Notes under the pieces: generated by a model
What the model was told of the DNA's origin: nothing
The model's database searches: none
What the model saw: the letters and a program-made list of their open reading frames with translations, nothing else
From: Rhizophagus irregularis
Lineage: Eukaryota > Glomeromycota > Glomeromycetes > Glomerales > Glomeraceae
Assembly: GCF_026210795.1 (NCBI RefSeq)
Contig: NC_089459.1
Span: forward strand, 496,001-560,000
Length of the DNA stretch: 64,000 bases
Reading direction: 5' to 3'
Translations under genes and position numbers: made by a program
Shown: one piece after another, positions 43,351 through 54,246 of the stretch
Layout: each line of letters begins with the position of its first letter
How positions within the stretch are numbered: position 1 is the stretch's first letter

Positions 43351-45155
43351 TAAGTTCTTTTAACGTCTGGGGCATTTATAATATAAAATGTAATTTAAAG
43401 GACATTCCACAAATTTATAATCAAATTTTAATAAAATATAACTTATTACAAATGATAGTAATCTCTTATTTTTAATTTTAATATTGGTAGAAATATGATA
43501 GTTTAACTTATTTCATAATTTGGCAATTATTTTGGAAGAGGAAAAATCAATCTATAGATATTCAATGTCTTCTGCTAAACGTGAGAATGAAATGCTCGGA
43601 AAGGTAGTGATATTTTTTTAGTCGGATATCAGCCGGATATTCACTGAATGTTCGCTGATACGGTGAAGAACTACTCCGGTTAATGTAAACGGACATATCC
43701 GGCGGATCAACGGATTACGGATTACACTAATTAAATGGTGTTTCTTTGTGTCTAATGTATGAAACAACTTGTTATAAAATTGCATAAATTTAATAAAAAA
43801 TGTGAGAAATGAGCCTTTTTTATTGGTTTTTCATGTTTATACATTTTGTTAAAAACTCAAAGCCTAACTTGGGCGAATTTATTAAAGTTCATTAGCTAAA
43901 TAATTATACTGATATTAGTTAACAAATAGAGCTGATAAAAAATTTAGGATTTAAACTAAAATTTCGATTATATTGAACGGGTTGACCACTGGCACACGGT
44001 CATAGAAATTTTATATTAAAAAGTTCAAGAATTTCTAAATTTTTCAATTTTGACATGAATTGAAATGAACAAATGTTTCAAGAACTTTCTTTCAACATAC
44101 CCACTAATTTGATTGCCACTACCACAGGTTCTCCAAGACATCAAATAAAGGGTAAAACTGTATTAAGCTGACAAATAAACATCAAGAATTTCCGTAATTC
44201 ATGACGTCTGATTATTATAGAAAGTAAATAAAAAGGTAACCCGAGCTTTAATTGAATTTATTGTTTGTTTATTAAAACGTTAATTCGAGGGTTTCCCGTC
44301 ATTACACCAATTACCTTTGTAAAATGGGAAGTTGATATCATCAGAAGAAAAATTGGATAATTTGACTTGGTGTAACAAAGACTTAATCATAATCATTTAA
44401 TATAAAGAACGTCAAAAAGATAAGATTTGGTTCACGCACTTCATTTTTGAATGAATTTATGGATTGCACTATTTATAATTATTGAACCCTTCAATGAGTT
44501 CAATCACTATCTAATTGTCACATACTTACCTTCAAGCCATTGGCACATTACACTAACTCGGCGTTACATGCCATTAAGAATTATTACACCCTTATGTATT
44601 AAACCACTAAGACTAGACAAAGTTTTTTAAATTTGGGTAAAAAGAAATACAATGTTTATATTTAGAACTTGTCGCCCTTAGCCACAATAATGCATTTTAT
44701 TATATAATTATGTCGTGATATTTAATGCGGTGAAATTTAATTAATCACATTTGCAAATTTGGTAAATAATTGTCGCGTGTATGTAAATCTCTAAACAATA
44801 TATAAATATATAAATATATAAATTGACTTAAATTAACTTTGTGAACTTTGTGAACCCAACAGAATATTCGTATATTAAATAACACCAATATAAAAGAATC
44901 TATAAATAATAAATGACTTTGTGTCACATAAGATATGCAGGATTTAAATTACATTTCAAACCTACAAATAAATATATAAATTGCATGAATTCGTTATGTT
45001 TGTTATCTTTTTTTTTTGGTTCTTTCGTTATTACATTTTAAAAATTTTAACACTCCTTTTTTTTTAATTCTCAACACTCTTTATATTATAATAATTTTTT
45101 TTTATTCTAGAATTTTTTTCTAAAATAAATTAAAAAAAAAATAATATAATTCACC
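43351..45155. other. Intergenic; CGGATAT cluster at 43620-43735
   Basis: At 43620-43735, GTCGGATATCAGCCGGATAT and its relatives (GGACATATCCGGCGGATC, ACGGATTACGGATTACAC) form a cluster of near-palindromes resembling the core of another MITE; no target duplication was found. The rest is AT-rich. Long T-runs before 45156 (45008-45115) are the probable promoter of the next gene. Confidence 0.4.
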
Positions 45156-46109
45156 ATGATACCAAATAAACGAGCCCTTGCGATTGTGGCTCTCTTCATA
45201 TTAAGTGTTGTGATTAAATCAACCTTATCATCTCCAACAGTCGATTTTAGGTCTATAAACTTACATAAAAGGCAAGCACCAGCAGATGGTGCCCCAAAAG
45301 AAAAAGCACCGTAAGTATAATTTATTTTATTTTTTAAAAAAAAAATTCTTTCAACATGAAAATTTGCTTAAAAAAATTATTATTTTAGTGATGCACCAAA
45401 GGATCAGAATCCACAAGCAAAACTTCCAGTAGTGGATCCAGCAAAGGAACCCGCAAAGGAACCAGCAAAGGAACCAGCAAAGGAACCCGCAAAGGAACCA
45501 GCAAAGGAACCCGCAAAGGAACCCGCAAAGGAACCAGCAAAGGAACCCGCAAAGGAACCAGCAAAGGAACCAGCAAAAGATCCAGCAAAAGAAGCAGCAA
45601 AAGATCCAACAAATGATCCTGCGAAAGATCCCGCAAAAGTTCCTGATCCTGCAAAAGATCCAGCAAAAGTTCCAGCAAATGATCCTGCGAAGGATCCCGC
45701 AAAAGATCCAGCAAAAAATGCCGCAAAGGATCCTAAAGCTCCTACTGATCCAAAGACCGTACCACCCCCTCCAGCTCCGGTTCCCGCTAAAGCCGCAGCA
45801 AATCCTCAAAACACTCCACTTCCAACCATAACATCTCTTAATACAGCAGCAAAAGGATCTCCAAAGTTAACGACTAGTACGAGTGTAATTCCTGAATCAA
45901 CGACAAAAGTTACTAAAACTTTAGATGATGGACAAGTAACTGTTGTTGAAGAAAAGGTTCCTGCAAAAACTGTTGTTGTTGTGACAGATGCACCTGATGC
46001 CGATGGATTGGAATTTAGTTCCACAAATTCTTTAATTGACTATAAAAATATTGTAACTATAGTGTTAGGCTTAATTATAGCAGCATTCGCTAGCATCATA
46101 TCTCTATAA
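45156..46109 (+). CDS. Secreted Glu-Pro-Ala-Lys repeat protein, probable GPI anchor, 291 aa
   Basis: Exons 45156-45310 and 45389-46109 join in phase across a 78-nt GT-AG intron, giving 291 aa. The N-terminus MIPNKRALAIVALFILSVVI is a signal peptide. LHKR|QA near residue 38 is a dibasic Kex2-type site. Residues about 65-160 are at least a dozen tandem EPAK tetrapeptides (12-bp DNA repeats) decaying into DPAK/VPAN/NAAK variants, then a Pro/Ala linker (PPPPAPVPAKAAA). A Thr/Ser/Val-rich segment follows. The C-terminus IVTIVLGLIIAAFASIISL is a hydrophobic tail expected for GPI attachment. It is likely a wall or plasma-membrane surface protein. In a plant-symbiotic fungus it is also a plausible host-interface protein, which is inference. 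AATAAA lies about 80 nt after the stop. The long antisense frames are repeat artefacts. Confidence 0.82.
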
Positions 46110-46466
46110 TTTTTTGAGCGAGAAACATAGAACCAAGATAAATTAATTATTATTATAATTATATAAATATTTATAAATATTTCGTAAAAATAAAATCTAT
46201 AGATTGATTCTAAATAATAAGTTAATAAATAATTAAGTTCTCATTTTGAAAGTAGTTCTATTTTTTAAACATGGCTGTCAAATTTTTGGTTTGAATCACA
46301 TGAAGACATGATTTACATTACCCGGTCCAAATTGAGTAGTGCCTGGGTCCAATTGCCGTGCATATCCAGAATGATTTGGTAAGTATGACGTTCATAGTGA
46401 TACAATGTTGATATGCATGTCTTATAAAATGCGTTATTTGCTAAATCATCATTTAAAAAAAAAATC
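46110..46466. other. Intergenic, promoter side of the transporter
   Basis: An A-rich leader (AAAAAAAAATC) precedes the ATG at 46467. No other feature. Confidence 0.4.
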
Positions 46467-48943
46467 ATGGAAGAAATGAAAGAAACACCACGTTCTTCGA
46501 CGACCTCGGTAGACATATCAGCAAGAGGGATAGCTGGTCAAGAAGACATTGATTCAAATTTTAACGTGAATAATAATTCTGACCATGGTATTCGATCTAA
46601 TAATAAAGAAATTAATATTCCAAGTATCAGAGGTGGTAATAAGACCGTGAAAATGATATTATTGACTCAATGTTTAGCTGGGTGAGTTTATATTAAAACA
46701 AAAAAGCTTTGGAAATTATCACCATTACTAATATTTACATCTCAATAATTTTTACTTCTTTTAAGTTTACAATTTACTTGTAGGTAAAAAGCAAATTAAA
46801 ATTATGCGTTGGATTTTTTTAACGATATATATAATGATCCATGTAATAATTATGATTAAAAAATTATTTAGGGACAGTGGAACTGGCATATGGTAATTCT
46901 TCTACATGCAGTTGCATACCAGATTTTGAATTTATGAATATCGTAAATTTCGAAATGGCGGACTATATCAAGTGTGACTATATGTTATAATTTATATTCA
47001 TATGATCAACTACTAATTGAAATATTTATATATTTGTTTCATTAGGAACACCATATTTACTTTCTATAGGATTATCAAAATCAATAATGTCTTTAGTTTG
47101 GCTTGCGGGGCCTTTATCAGGTAAATTATAAATTTTTTTTTCTTTTTTTTTGGTTTAATCATATGTATAGTATATTTATTTTATAGGCCTTATAATGCAG
47201 CCTATAGTTGGAACACTTTCAGACAATTCAACATCTAGATTTGGCAGAAGAAGGCCTTTTTTATTAGCTGGTAGTCTTGCCGTAGTATGCGCTTTTATGT
47301 TTATTGGCTGGTCCAAAGAAATTATTGGTATCTTTTTTAGTAAAGAATCATCAATGGTAAATTTTAAATTCTTTTTTTATTAAAAATACAAAAAAAAAAT
47401 ATATTTTTTTTTCTAAATTTAAGTAACTTTGTTTATTTTTAATTAGATGACATTATTAACACAATGTTTAGCAGTCGTATCATTTTATGTTCTCGATTTT
47501 GCGATAAATTGCGGTAAGATATTTATTTTAATTATCTTTTGAAATAAATACAAATTTTATTCGTTTCAATTAATAATTTTCGTTAAAACTGAAGTTCAAG
47601 CAAGTTGTCGAGTTCTCATTGTTGACATTTTACCACCATCTCAGCAAGAGGAAGGCACAGCTTGGGCTGGTAGAATGGTTGGAATTGGAAGTGTTTTAGG
47701 TTATTTTATGTAGGTGTGACAAAAAGATATGTCGGATCAAACTTGATTTATATTTAAGAGTGAATCTTAGTCTAACATATTACAATTGTTATACAGGGGA
47801 TTTGTTAATTTAGTTGAGGTTTTTCCTTTTCTTGGCAAAACTCAATTGCAAGTTTTATGTGTTATTGCATCTATTCTTTTATTAGTGTCAGATGCATTAA
47901 CATGTTGGGCCGTTACTGAACAGATATATACTGGAAGTTCGAATAAATCCACAAGTGCTTTAACTGCAGCTTATGAAACACTAGCATCCATAATTAAATC
48001 TATTCGTACCCTCCCAAAGTATATTCAACAAATATGTAATGTTCAATTGTTTGCCTGGATTGGCTGGTTTCCATTTTTGTTTTATTCAACAACTTGGGTT
48101 GCAGAAATTCATTCCCGTTTCGCTAATGATTCATCTGAGGAACCATCTGATGATTCAGTTGGTGACTCAATACGTGCTGGTTCTTTTTCTTTATTATTAT
48201 ACTCGATTATAAGTTTAGTGGCATCATTTGTCTTACCATTTTTAATCAGCTCTAATGATTCAACCAGACCAAAATTTTCATGGAGGCAACTATTTCAAAT
48301 ACCTTTTGTATTTCTCACGGTACCAAAATTATGGACGATTTCGCATTTTATTTTTGCATCTTCAATGTTATCAACTTGGTTTGTAACCAATGGTACTCAA
48401 GCAAATATTTTAATTAGTTTATGTGGGATCGCATGGGCTATCACCATGTGGGCGCCATTTTCAATTTTGGGAGAATATATTGCAAAAGAATATAGATCTC
48501 CCAAACAAAGTAATGATATAGATGATGATACAAATCAGTTAATGTATAATTTAGTTGAAACTGGAGCTGTTCTAGAAGGTGGAGATAATGAATCGGAAGA
48601 TAATGATGAAAATTTAAGAACATCTATGAGGACTTCAACCGAAGAAACTACGTCAGAAATTCCATTTATAGATTCACATGGTGATATTTCAACCAAAGAT
48701 TCTTCAGAAGCGGGTGTGTTATTAGGAATTCACAATATATATATCGTATTACCTCAATTTTTAGTAACAATTTTTAGTAGTATAATATTTGCCATATTAG
48801 AACCTAGTGGTGATAAAAATACTATAAGGCAACATCATCCACATGACAAAAATTTAGATGCTGATTCTATTGGTTTTGTGTTAAGGGTTGGGGGTTTTAT
48901 GGCTATTATTGCGGGCTTTTTATCTATTAAATTATGGAAGTGA
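46467..48943 (+). CDS. Sucrose/H+ symporter-like MFS (GPH) transporter, 607 aa
   Basis: Eight exons: 46467-46681, 46766-46779 (14 nt), 46872-46892 (21 nt), 47046-47120, 47187-47356, 47447-47513, 47595-47709, 47797-48943. All have GT-AG borders and all phases agree, for 1824 nt. The microexons supply residues in LAGLQFTWTVELAYGTPYLL, the conserved first helix of the SUT/GPH family. WLAGPLSGLIMQPIVGTLSD, SRFGRRRPFLLAG and the EGTAWAGRMVGIGSVLGYFM block also match plant SUT and fission yeast Sut1. Twelve membrane helices are likely, with a polar cytoplasmic loop (about residues 455-530, acidic and Ser/Thr-rich). It should import sucrose or maltose with protons at the plasma membrane; substrate is inferred from family. 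Such uptake would suit a fungus fed by plant sugar. AATAAA lies about 127 nt after the stop. Confidence 0.9.
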
Positions 48944-50340
48944 ATTAATTATATTTTTAATCTATTAAACTATGAAATTATATTTTTAAGTTATAAATAT
49001 TAATTTTCTTTTTGTACATATGCATTTTTAAGTAAAAGTAAATTGCTTTATAACATTTAGAATTTTATTAATAAATGTGGTTACATCAATAGAGTATTTA
49101 ATCCATCCAATTAAAAGCACGCGAGGTTATTTTTTATGAAATAAAATAAAATTATATATGATTTTGATTGAAAAATTTATTTCGCCCACATTTGAGTTAA
49201 TCGGTATAATTCCTCGAATTTAAACTCAATAGTATAAATAACCTCTTTCCGCGAGGGAAACATATATTAATTTCAATGATATATACTGAATATATCGAGT
49301 TGATTTACCTCCAAGTGTATTTTAGATTATCAATCAACAATTATTTCCTTTCAGAATAAAAGATACTCGAAATTTTACAAGCTAAAGTCACACCTATTTT
49401 TAAAGTGAGAAGATTTGTAAAATGGTTGGACTTACGTTTTCTGAATTTTAGAGAATTTGGGGGTATAGTAGTTCTATCGCCAAATGGAATCATGACAAAA
49501 GACTTTCAAGAATTTGAGAAACATATTCCAAAGAAATGTTATATGAATTCATGAACATTAGGATTTAGGAGACTATTATTAACATCTCTTATTTTTATAA
49601 CAAAAAGAATTTAAATAAAAATGAAGAAATGAAGATTGGAAATCAAAGAAATCTGAAAAACAAATTAAAAAGAATTCATCTTTAATTATCGATATTAAAA
49701 TTGACGCTAAAATTGGTGTTTTTCAAAAAAGTTAAAAATAATGGAATCATGTGAAAAGTTTATAATCGATTTATTTGATTTATTTTAGATTATGCAAATT
49801 TTATAATTTTATACACTTCAAAAGCATTGCTTAGCAAAGTTTTTTGTAAAAAAATGTAGATTCTCACCATCATTTGATTTTATTGATTACTCATCAATAT
49901 CAAAGTAAAAAAAGGTATACACATATGTATTATTATTTTATACCATGTTTATAATCCAAAAAAAGAACAAAACTTTGTATATAGCAAGTAATTTGATATA
50001 TAACGGCTATTATATAAGTATATAATTATTATCTATTATTATAATTGTGTAATTGATTACTTAATTCGCAAATGATTCAATTGATAAAGTGAGTAGATTA
50101 AAGTTAGATCTTGATGTAATTTCAATTCATAATCTTTTACATATAACACATAATATCTATTCATATTGAATTTGAAATATACACAGGTTAAAGGTTCCAT
50201 TATTGATTTGCACAACATTTAAGTTCACGTCTAGAAAGACTGCTGTCAAAAGCATGTCTTTCACGGTATTCCCTTGTTAAAATTGTAGCGTATTATCATT
50301 ACAAAACTTTTTCACTTTCTAAAAACTCCAGTCGCATGTG
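48944..50340. other. Intergenic; one short open relic
   Basis: Mostly AT-rich. At about 49364-49554 (+) a 60-codon frame encodes ILQAKVTPIFKVRRFVKWLD, LRFLNFREFGGIVVLSPNGI and MTKDFQEFEKHIPKKCYMNS. It lacks an ATG at its start and has no recognised domain; it is probably a relic exon. Confidence 0.35.
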
Positions 50341-50357
50341 ACTTGGCCTAGATTATA

Positions 50358-50700
50358 AAGGTAATTTCATAGTCTATAGGTATCTTTATAGTCTATAGGT
50401 AACTTCATAATTTACCAGTAACTTCATAATCTGTTGGTAACTTCATAGTCTACCAGTAATTTCATAATCTATTGGTAACTTCATAATATAGCGGTGATAT
50501 CATAATCTAATTTCATAATCTGGTAGTAACTTCATAACCTATTATTCATGATCTGATAGGAACTTCATAACCTACTTATGGATAGCTCCTTTGCATTTAT
50601 GACATTGTTTCAACTGTTTCCTGTATAATATGGTGGTATCTTCATAGTCTAATGGTGACTGGTAGTGCTTTAATTTAATGATAATGTCATGATCTAATAG
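50358..50700. repeat. ~21-bp minisatellite (GGTAACTTCATAATCTAC-type)
   Basis: About fifteen imperfect copies of GGTAACTTCATAATCTA(C/T)(C/T) with T/A and A/G variants. Spacing between TTCATA words is mostly 21-23 bp, becoming irregular on the right. Confidence 0.75.
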
Positions 50701-51160
50701 TGAGTGCTTTCTTCTTGTTCCTAATCCGTTTACATATAGTAATAAAATCTATATTGTTAATTCTGGCTTTCCAGTCATCTTTGAATACCTGGTTCTATAA
50801 TGAGGGTGCCAGCTCTCTATGCTAGTTTGGATACTAGATCTATATTAAGAATTTGCACCTTTTTGGTTGCCTTTCTAGATACTGAAGTGGTATAAAAAAA
50901 GGTGATGGGTGGTGCAGTAAATTTGTGATTAATTTCAGCTGACATTATGCCATAATTCTAGCTGATCTTAAAACTTATAATTTGGATCTAACTTGGTAAT
51001 ATAATGCGTCATGATAGTCACATGATAGCTAAGCTACCGTTATTATTTGATTAATCATTATATTGATCAATTAATTTGCCTCGCAATGATCCTACTAACA
51101 TATCACTCAATATTGTTTTATAAAACAGATCCTTAAAAAATCTTCTTATCATGTAAAAAA
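50701..51160. other. Intergenic
   Basis: No gene recognised between the minisatellite and the SANT-like pseudogene. Confidence 0.4.
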
Positions 51161-51164
51161 AAAT

Positions 51165-52185
51165 TAACTATAGAGTTCTCTAATGCCCAACTTCACGTTC
51201 TTATTGATAAACGAAAAAATAGAAATGCAGAGTATCATTCTACTACAAATAAGAAGAAGTATCTCTTTTGAAACAAGATTGCTGAAAAATTAAATGTTCA
51301 GGAAAAGACTAATTATTTCACTGGTGACGAATGCTATAAAAAATTCTTAAGCCTCACAAAAGCTTTTTATGTAAGTAGAGTTGGTTGATAGGATATTTCC
51401 CTTGAAGACCTGTCTGGTTAATATACTTATTATTATTTTTTTTAGACTGCCAAGAGAATAAAAGAAGAAACTGAAGACAAAAGGAGTATAATTGGAGAAG
51501 AGCTTTATGAAGAGTTTTCGACAAATAGTGTTTAGAATCGAATATATTCGAATATACTCGAGTATTCATTTAATAATATTCGAATAAGTTAAATTTCCTT
51601 TTATAGTAATGATTTACATAATTTTTAGCCTAAATTATGATTTTAACTCAGTTAAATTTAAGGATTTAATGCCCAATTAGAATTTTAACTATACTATATC
51701 TGGCTAAATGAATATTCAAATAACCACTATGCTTATTCGAATACTCAAATATACTCGAGTTATTCGAATAACTGTTACATGATTCCAAATACTATCGACA
51801 AAGTTCTGGCAAAAACCAGGTATATATATTTTTTCTGGTAAACTATTTGAGAGAGAAACTTTTCATTATTAATAACATATCTATTTTATTTGATAGAATC
51901 ACAATTCAGAAAAACATGTAGTGGAAGCGTTAAGTGGTTAAGGGATCAAATAGGGCGAGTTTATCATCTCGCTCATCAATCTCTAAATCTGAACGAATAT
52001 CAGATATTGCAGATTTATTCGAGATCTCCTCTCCAGCATTAAGACCGGTAACACTATCCATGAAAGCATTTGCCGTTTCTAGGCCTATTACTTCTACACT
52101 TCCCTCCTTTTCACAAAATGCAAGTGTAATAAATGTTACTATTAATTATGGTGGTAATAATTCCAAAAGAACTGGTTCAAACTAG
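51165..52185 (+). pseudogene. SANT/Myb-like DNA-binding gene, broken copy 1
   Basis: Block A (to 51370) encodes AQLHVLIDKRKNRNAEYHST, then KYLF, a TGA where the paralogous position is Trp, and KIAEKLNVQEKTNYFTGDEC YKKFLSLTKAFY, ending at GTAAGT. Block B (51446-51819) encodes TAKRIKEETEDKRSIIGEEL YEEFST, is split by the 51526-51794 MITE, and resumes with FWQKP to a donor. Block C (from 51897) contains ALRPVTLSMKAFAVSRPITS and PSFSQNASVINVTINYGG. The spacing of aromatic and charged residues fits a trihelix/SANT-like DNA-binding fold. Lesions are a TGA stop, the insertion and a frame change in block C. Confidence 0.65.
51526..51794. mobile_element. 269-bp hAT MITE inside an exon
   Basis: The termini TAGTGTTTAGAATC and (complement of the right end) TAGTATTTGGAATC are inverted. 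The perfect 8-bp target TCGACAAA is duplicated at 51518-51525 and 51795-51802. Inside, ATATTCGAATA and ACTCGAGT palindromes are clustered at both ends. Removing the element and one target copy restores a continuous reading block that aligns with the paralogue at 53380. Non-autonomous. Confidence 0.85.
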
Positions 52186-52424
52186 TAGAACTAGGCTAAA
52201 TATATTATTTTTCTGGAGCGCAAACCAGAAGTTTTTATATAAATGGGTTGGGATTATAAAAATTTTTTCTTTACCATTACAGAACGTATTTGTATAAAAA
52301 GCTAAAATTAAAGGTTCTTTTGGACCAAATCTTTAAGCAAATAAAATATTTTATTGTAATATCACTTTGTTGATATGCTCTTATTGCAAAAAAATCAGAA
52401 TAAAGAATATATCATTTACATTCT

Positions 52425-52528
52425 CTGTACCTTCTTCTGGTTCAAAACCCGTGACACCCTCATTTTCTCAAAGTGTTAAAAAAATTAATATTTTTATTAA
52501 TAACAAAAAGCCTGATAATCAAGAGTGA
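52425..52528 (+). pseudogene. C-terminal remnant of a third SANT-like gene copy
   Basis: It encodes SSGSKPVTPSFSQSVKKINI and FINNKKPDNQE before a TGA. PSFSQ followed by an Ile-Asn-x-x-Ile-Asn-Asn pattern matches the ends of copies 1 and 2 (PSFSQNASVINVTINYGG, PSFSQNTNVINVTINYNS). The upstream domain is not recognisable. Confidence 0.5.
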
Positions 52529-53009
52529 TTTTATAAATAGTAACAAAAAAAAGAACATTTAATTCGTGATTCGTTTAAGAAGCAGAGAAAAATTTTTATT
52601 TTTTAGAATCTCGCAGACTTGAGTGATATATAACTTAACAATGAAACGCTTTCTCCTATGCAGAAAGTATATTAAAAAATATGTCTTTTCATATATCTGC
52701 CGTTAAGGCGCTTCGCATAAACAGATCGTAAATTAATTTACTTTGCTATTTTGTATTAAAGCAGGATTTTTTCATATCTATAAATAACTAGTTTAGTAAA
52801 TTTTATATTTTTTTATAACTGTAAGGCAATAGATTGTAAAGCGAATGAAATATTTTATCATAGTATCACTTGAAATTTATTCGATTGTTCAGATGAAGAC
52901 AGATTAATAATTTTTTGATTTGGCTAAATTAGACCAGATCATCATGCTCAACTAAACTATTCGCTATGATCAGAATACATTATTCGATATTTTATAAAAC
53001 TGGCCCAAT

Positions 53010-53691
53010 TTTTACAGAATTCTTTCACCAATGTAAACATATCTTCTTCTACTAAGTATTTTGATGCTCAACTTCATCTTCTCATCAATGAACGTAAACA
53101 AAGAAATTTCAAATATCATGCCACCACAAATAAGAAAAAATGAGTTTTCTGGGATGATATCACTAGTAAGTTGAACAAACAGGAAAATACTAACTATTTC
53201 CTAGGTGAGGACTGCTACAAGAAGTTTTTAAATCTCACGAAAGCTTTTAATGTAAGTATATCTACTTGGATTTTACGTGGAATCTAAAATTAATATACTT
53301 ACTATTTTTTAGACAGCAAAAAGATACAGAGAAGGTACTGAAGAGCTTGGTTAGAGAGAAAATATATGATGAGTTCTCAACGTTATTCTGGTTAAAACCA
53401 GGTATGTTTTTGTGAAAAATAAGTGGGTGATTATTTCTAAATTAACACGATTCTCACCATTTGCTAGAATTTCTATTCAAGCAGATACATAACGAAAATG
53501 TTGGGTCAAGTTTTGAGCAACAACCATTGGAAAAGACTGTCAAAAAACCTCCTAAATTATCATCACTCACAACATCAAATCCATCAACTGTCAAAACAAC
53601 TAATACCTCCAGACCCGTAATTTTAACAATTCCTTCTTTTTCACAAAATACTAACGTAATCAATGTCACTATTAATTATAACAGTACATGA
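53010..53691 (+). pseudogene. SANT/Myb-like DNA-binding gene, broken copy 2
   Basis: Block A (to 53251) encodes NVNISSSTKYFDAQLHLLIN, ERKQRNFKYHATTNKKK, a TGA, then VFWDDITSKLNKQENTNYFL and CYKKFLNLTKAFN. Block B (53313-53401) encodes TAKRYREGTEE and, after a one-base shift, LVREKIYDEFSTLFWLKP. Block C (53468-53691) is clean: EFLFKQIHNENVGSSFEQQP ... PSFSQNTNVINVTINYNST. The gene structure is the same as copy 1, 1.9 kb upstream, so it is a tandem duplication. A stop and a frameshift disable it as read. Confidence 0.65.
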
Positions 53692-53857
53692 GAAGAGGAT
53701 TAGAGTTTTTTCCATTAATTTAGTATAGTGGTCGAAGGATATGTTTCATATCAATCAACTCTAACTTTTTATGTATTTTTTACCTGTATTTATGCTCACA
53801 AAAAGATTTATCATAAGGGAGTACAAAACCTAATTATTTTTAAAAGATCTTCAATAA

Positions 53858-54064
53858 AAAAGAATATGGAAGTTCTGTCTGGGTGATCGTGAAAAAGCTG
53901 AGAACATAAGAGATTTTGTATGTGAAACAATAGAAGGAACATATTCATCGATCGATAGTAAATTTAAAATTTTATTGTTTTATCATGTGGTATTGGACGC
54001 AGTAGAAAAAACAAATGTTAAATATAATAAAAGTCTTGAGGATTACATTGCAGATTTGCAGTAA
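53858..54064 (+). CDS. Orphan ORF, 68 codons, unknown
   Basis: Open from a preceding stop, without ATG at its start: KRIWKFCLGDREKAENIRDF, VCETIEGTYSSIDSKFKILL, FYHVVLDAVEKTNVKYNKSL, EDYIADLQ. The balanced composition looks like genuine protein sequence, perhaps the last exon of a gene whose start is lost. No family recognised. Confidence 0.3.
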   Translation, partial: KRIWKFCLGDREKAENIRDFVCETIEGTYSSIDSKFKILLFYHVVLDAVEKTNVKYNKSLEDYIADLQ

Positions 54065-54246
54065 TACAAATGAATTATTTACTATGTATATACTAGAGAG
54101 TATTCTGTTTTGAAATTTCTTCTAGCAAGTTCCAGTTGCTATAATTTTGCGATTACAAGTGGAATATGTTCAGAAGTATAAAAATGCCCTCCTTTCGCTC
54201 ATCATAACATTTTTCCTGTAAATCGCATCTCAAAAAAAAAATACTA

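Noticed and set aside
43610-43740. CGGATAT cluster as a hAT element with TAGTG ends
   Set aside because: TAGTG occurs at both sides but flanking 8-mers differ (CGGAAAGG and ATTAAATG).
45351-45809. Long minus-strand frames opposite the EPAK repeat gene (Cys/Trp/Phe-rich and Leu/Pro-rich)
   Set aside because: They are forced open by the 12-bp repeat on the plus strand; composition is non-protein-like and the plus-strand gene has signal peptide, intron and GPI tail.
50358-50700. Regularly spaced minisatellite as a CRISPR array
   Set aside because: Unit is only ~21 bp with no unique spacers, and the DNA is clearly eukaryotic (introns, retroposons).
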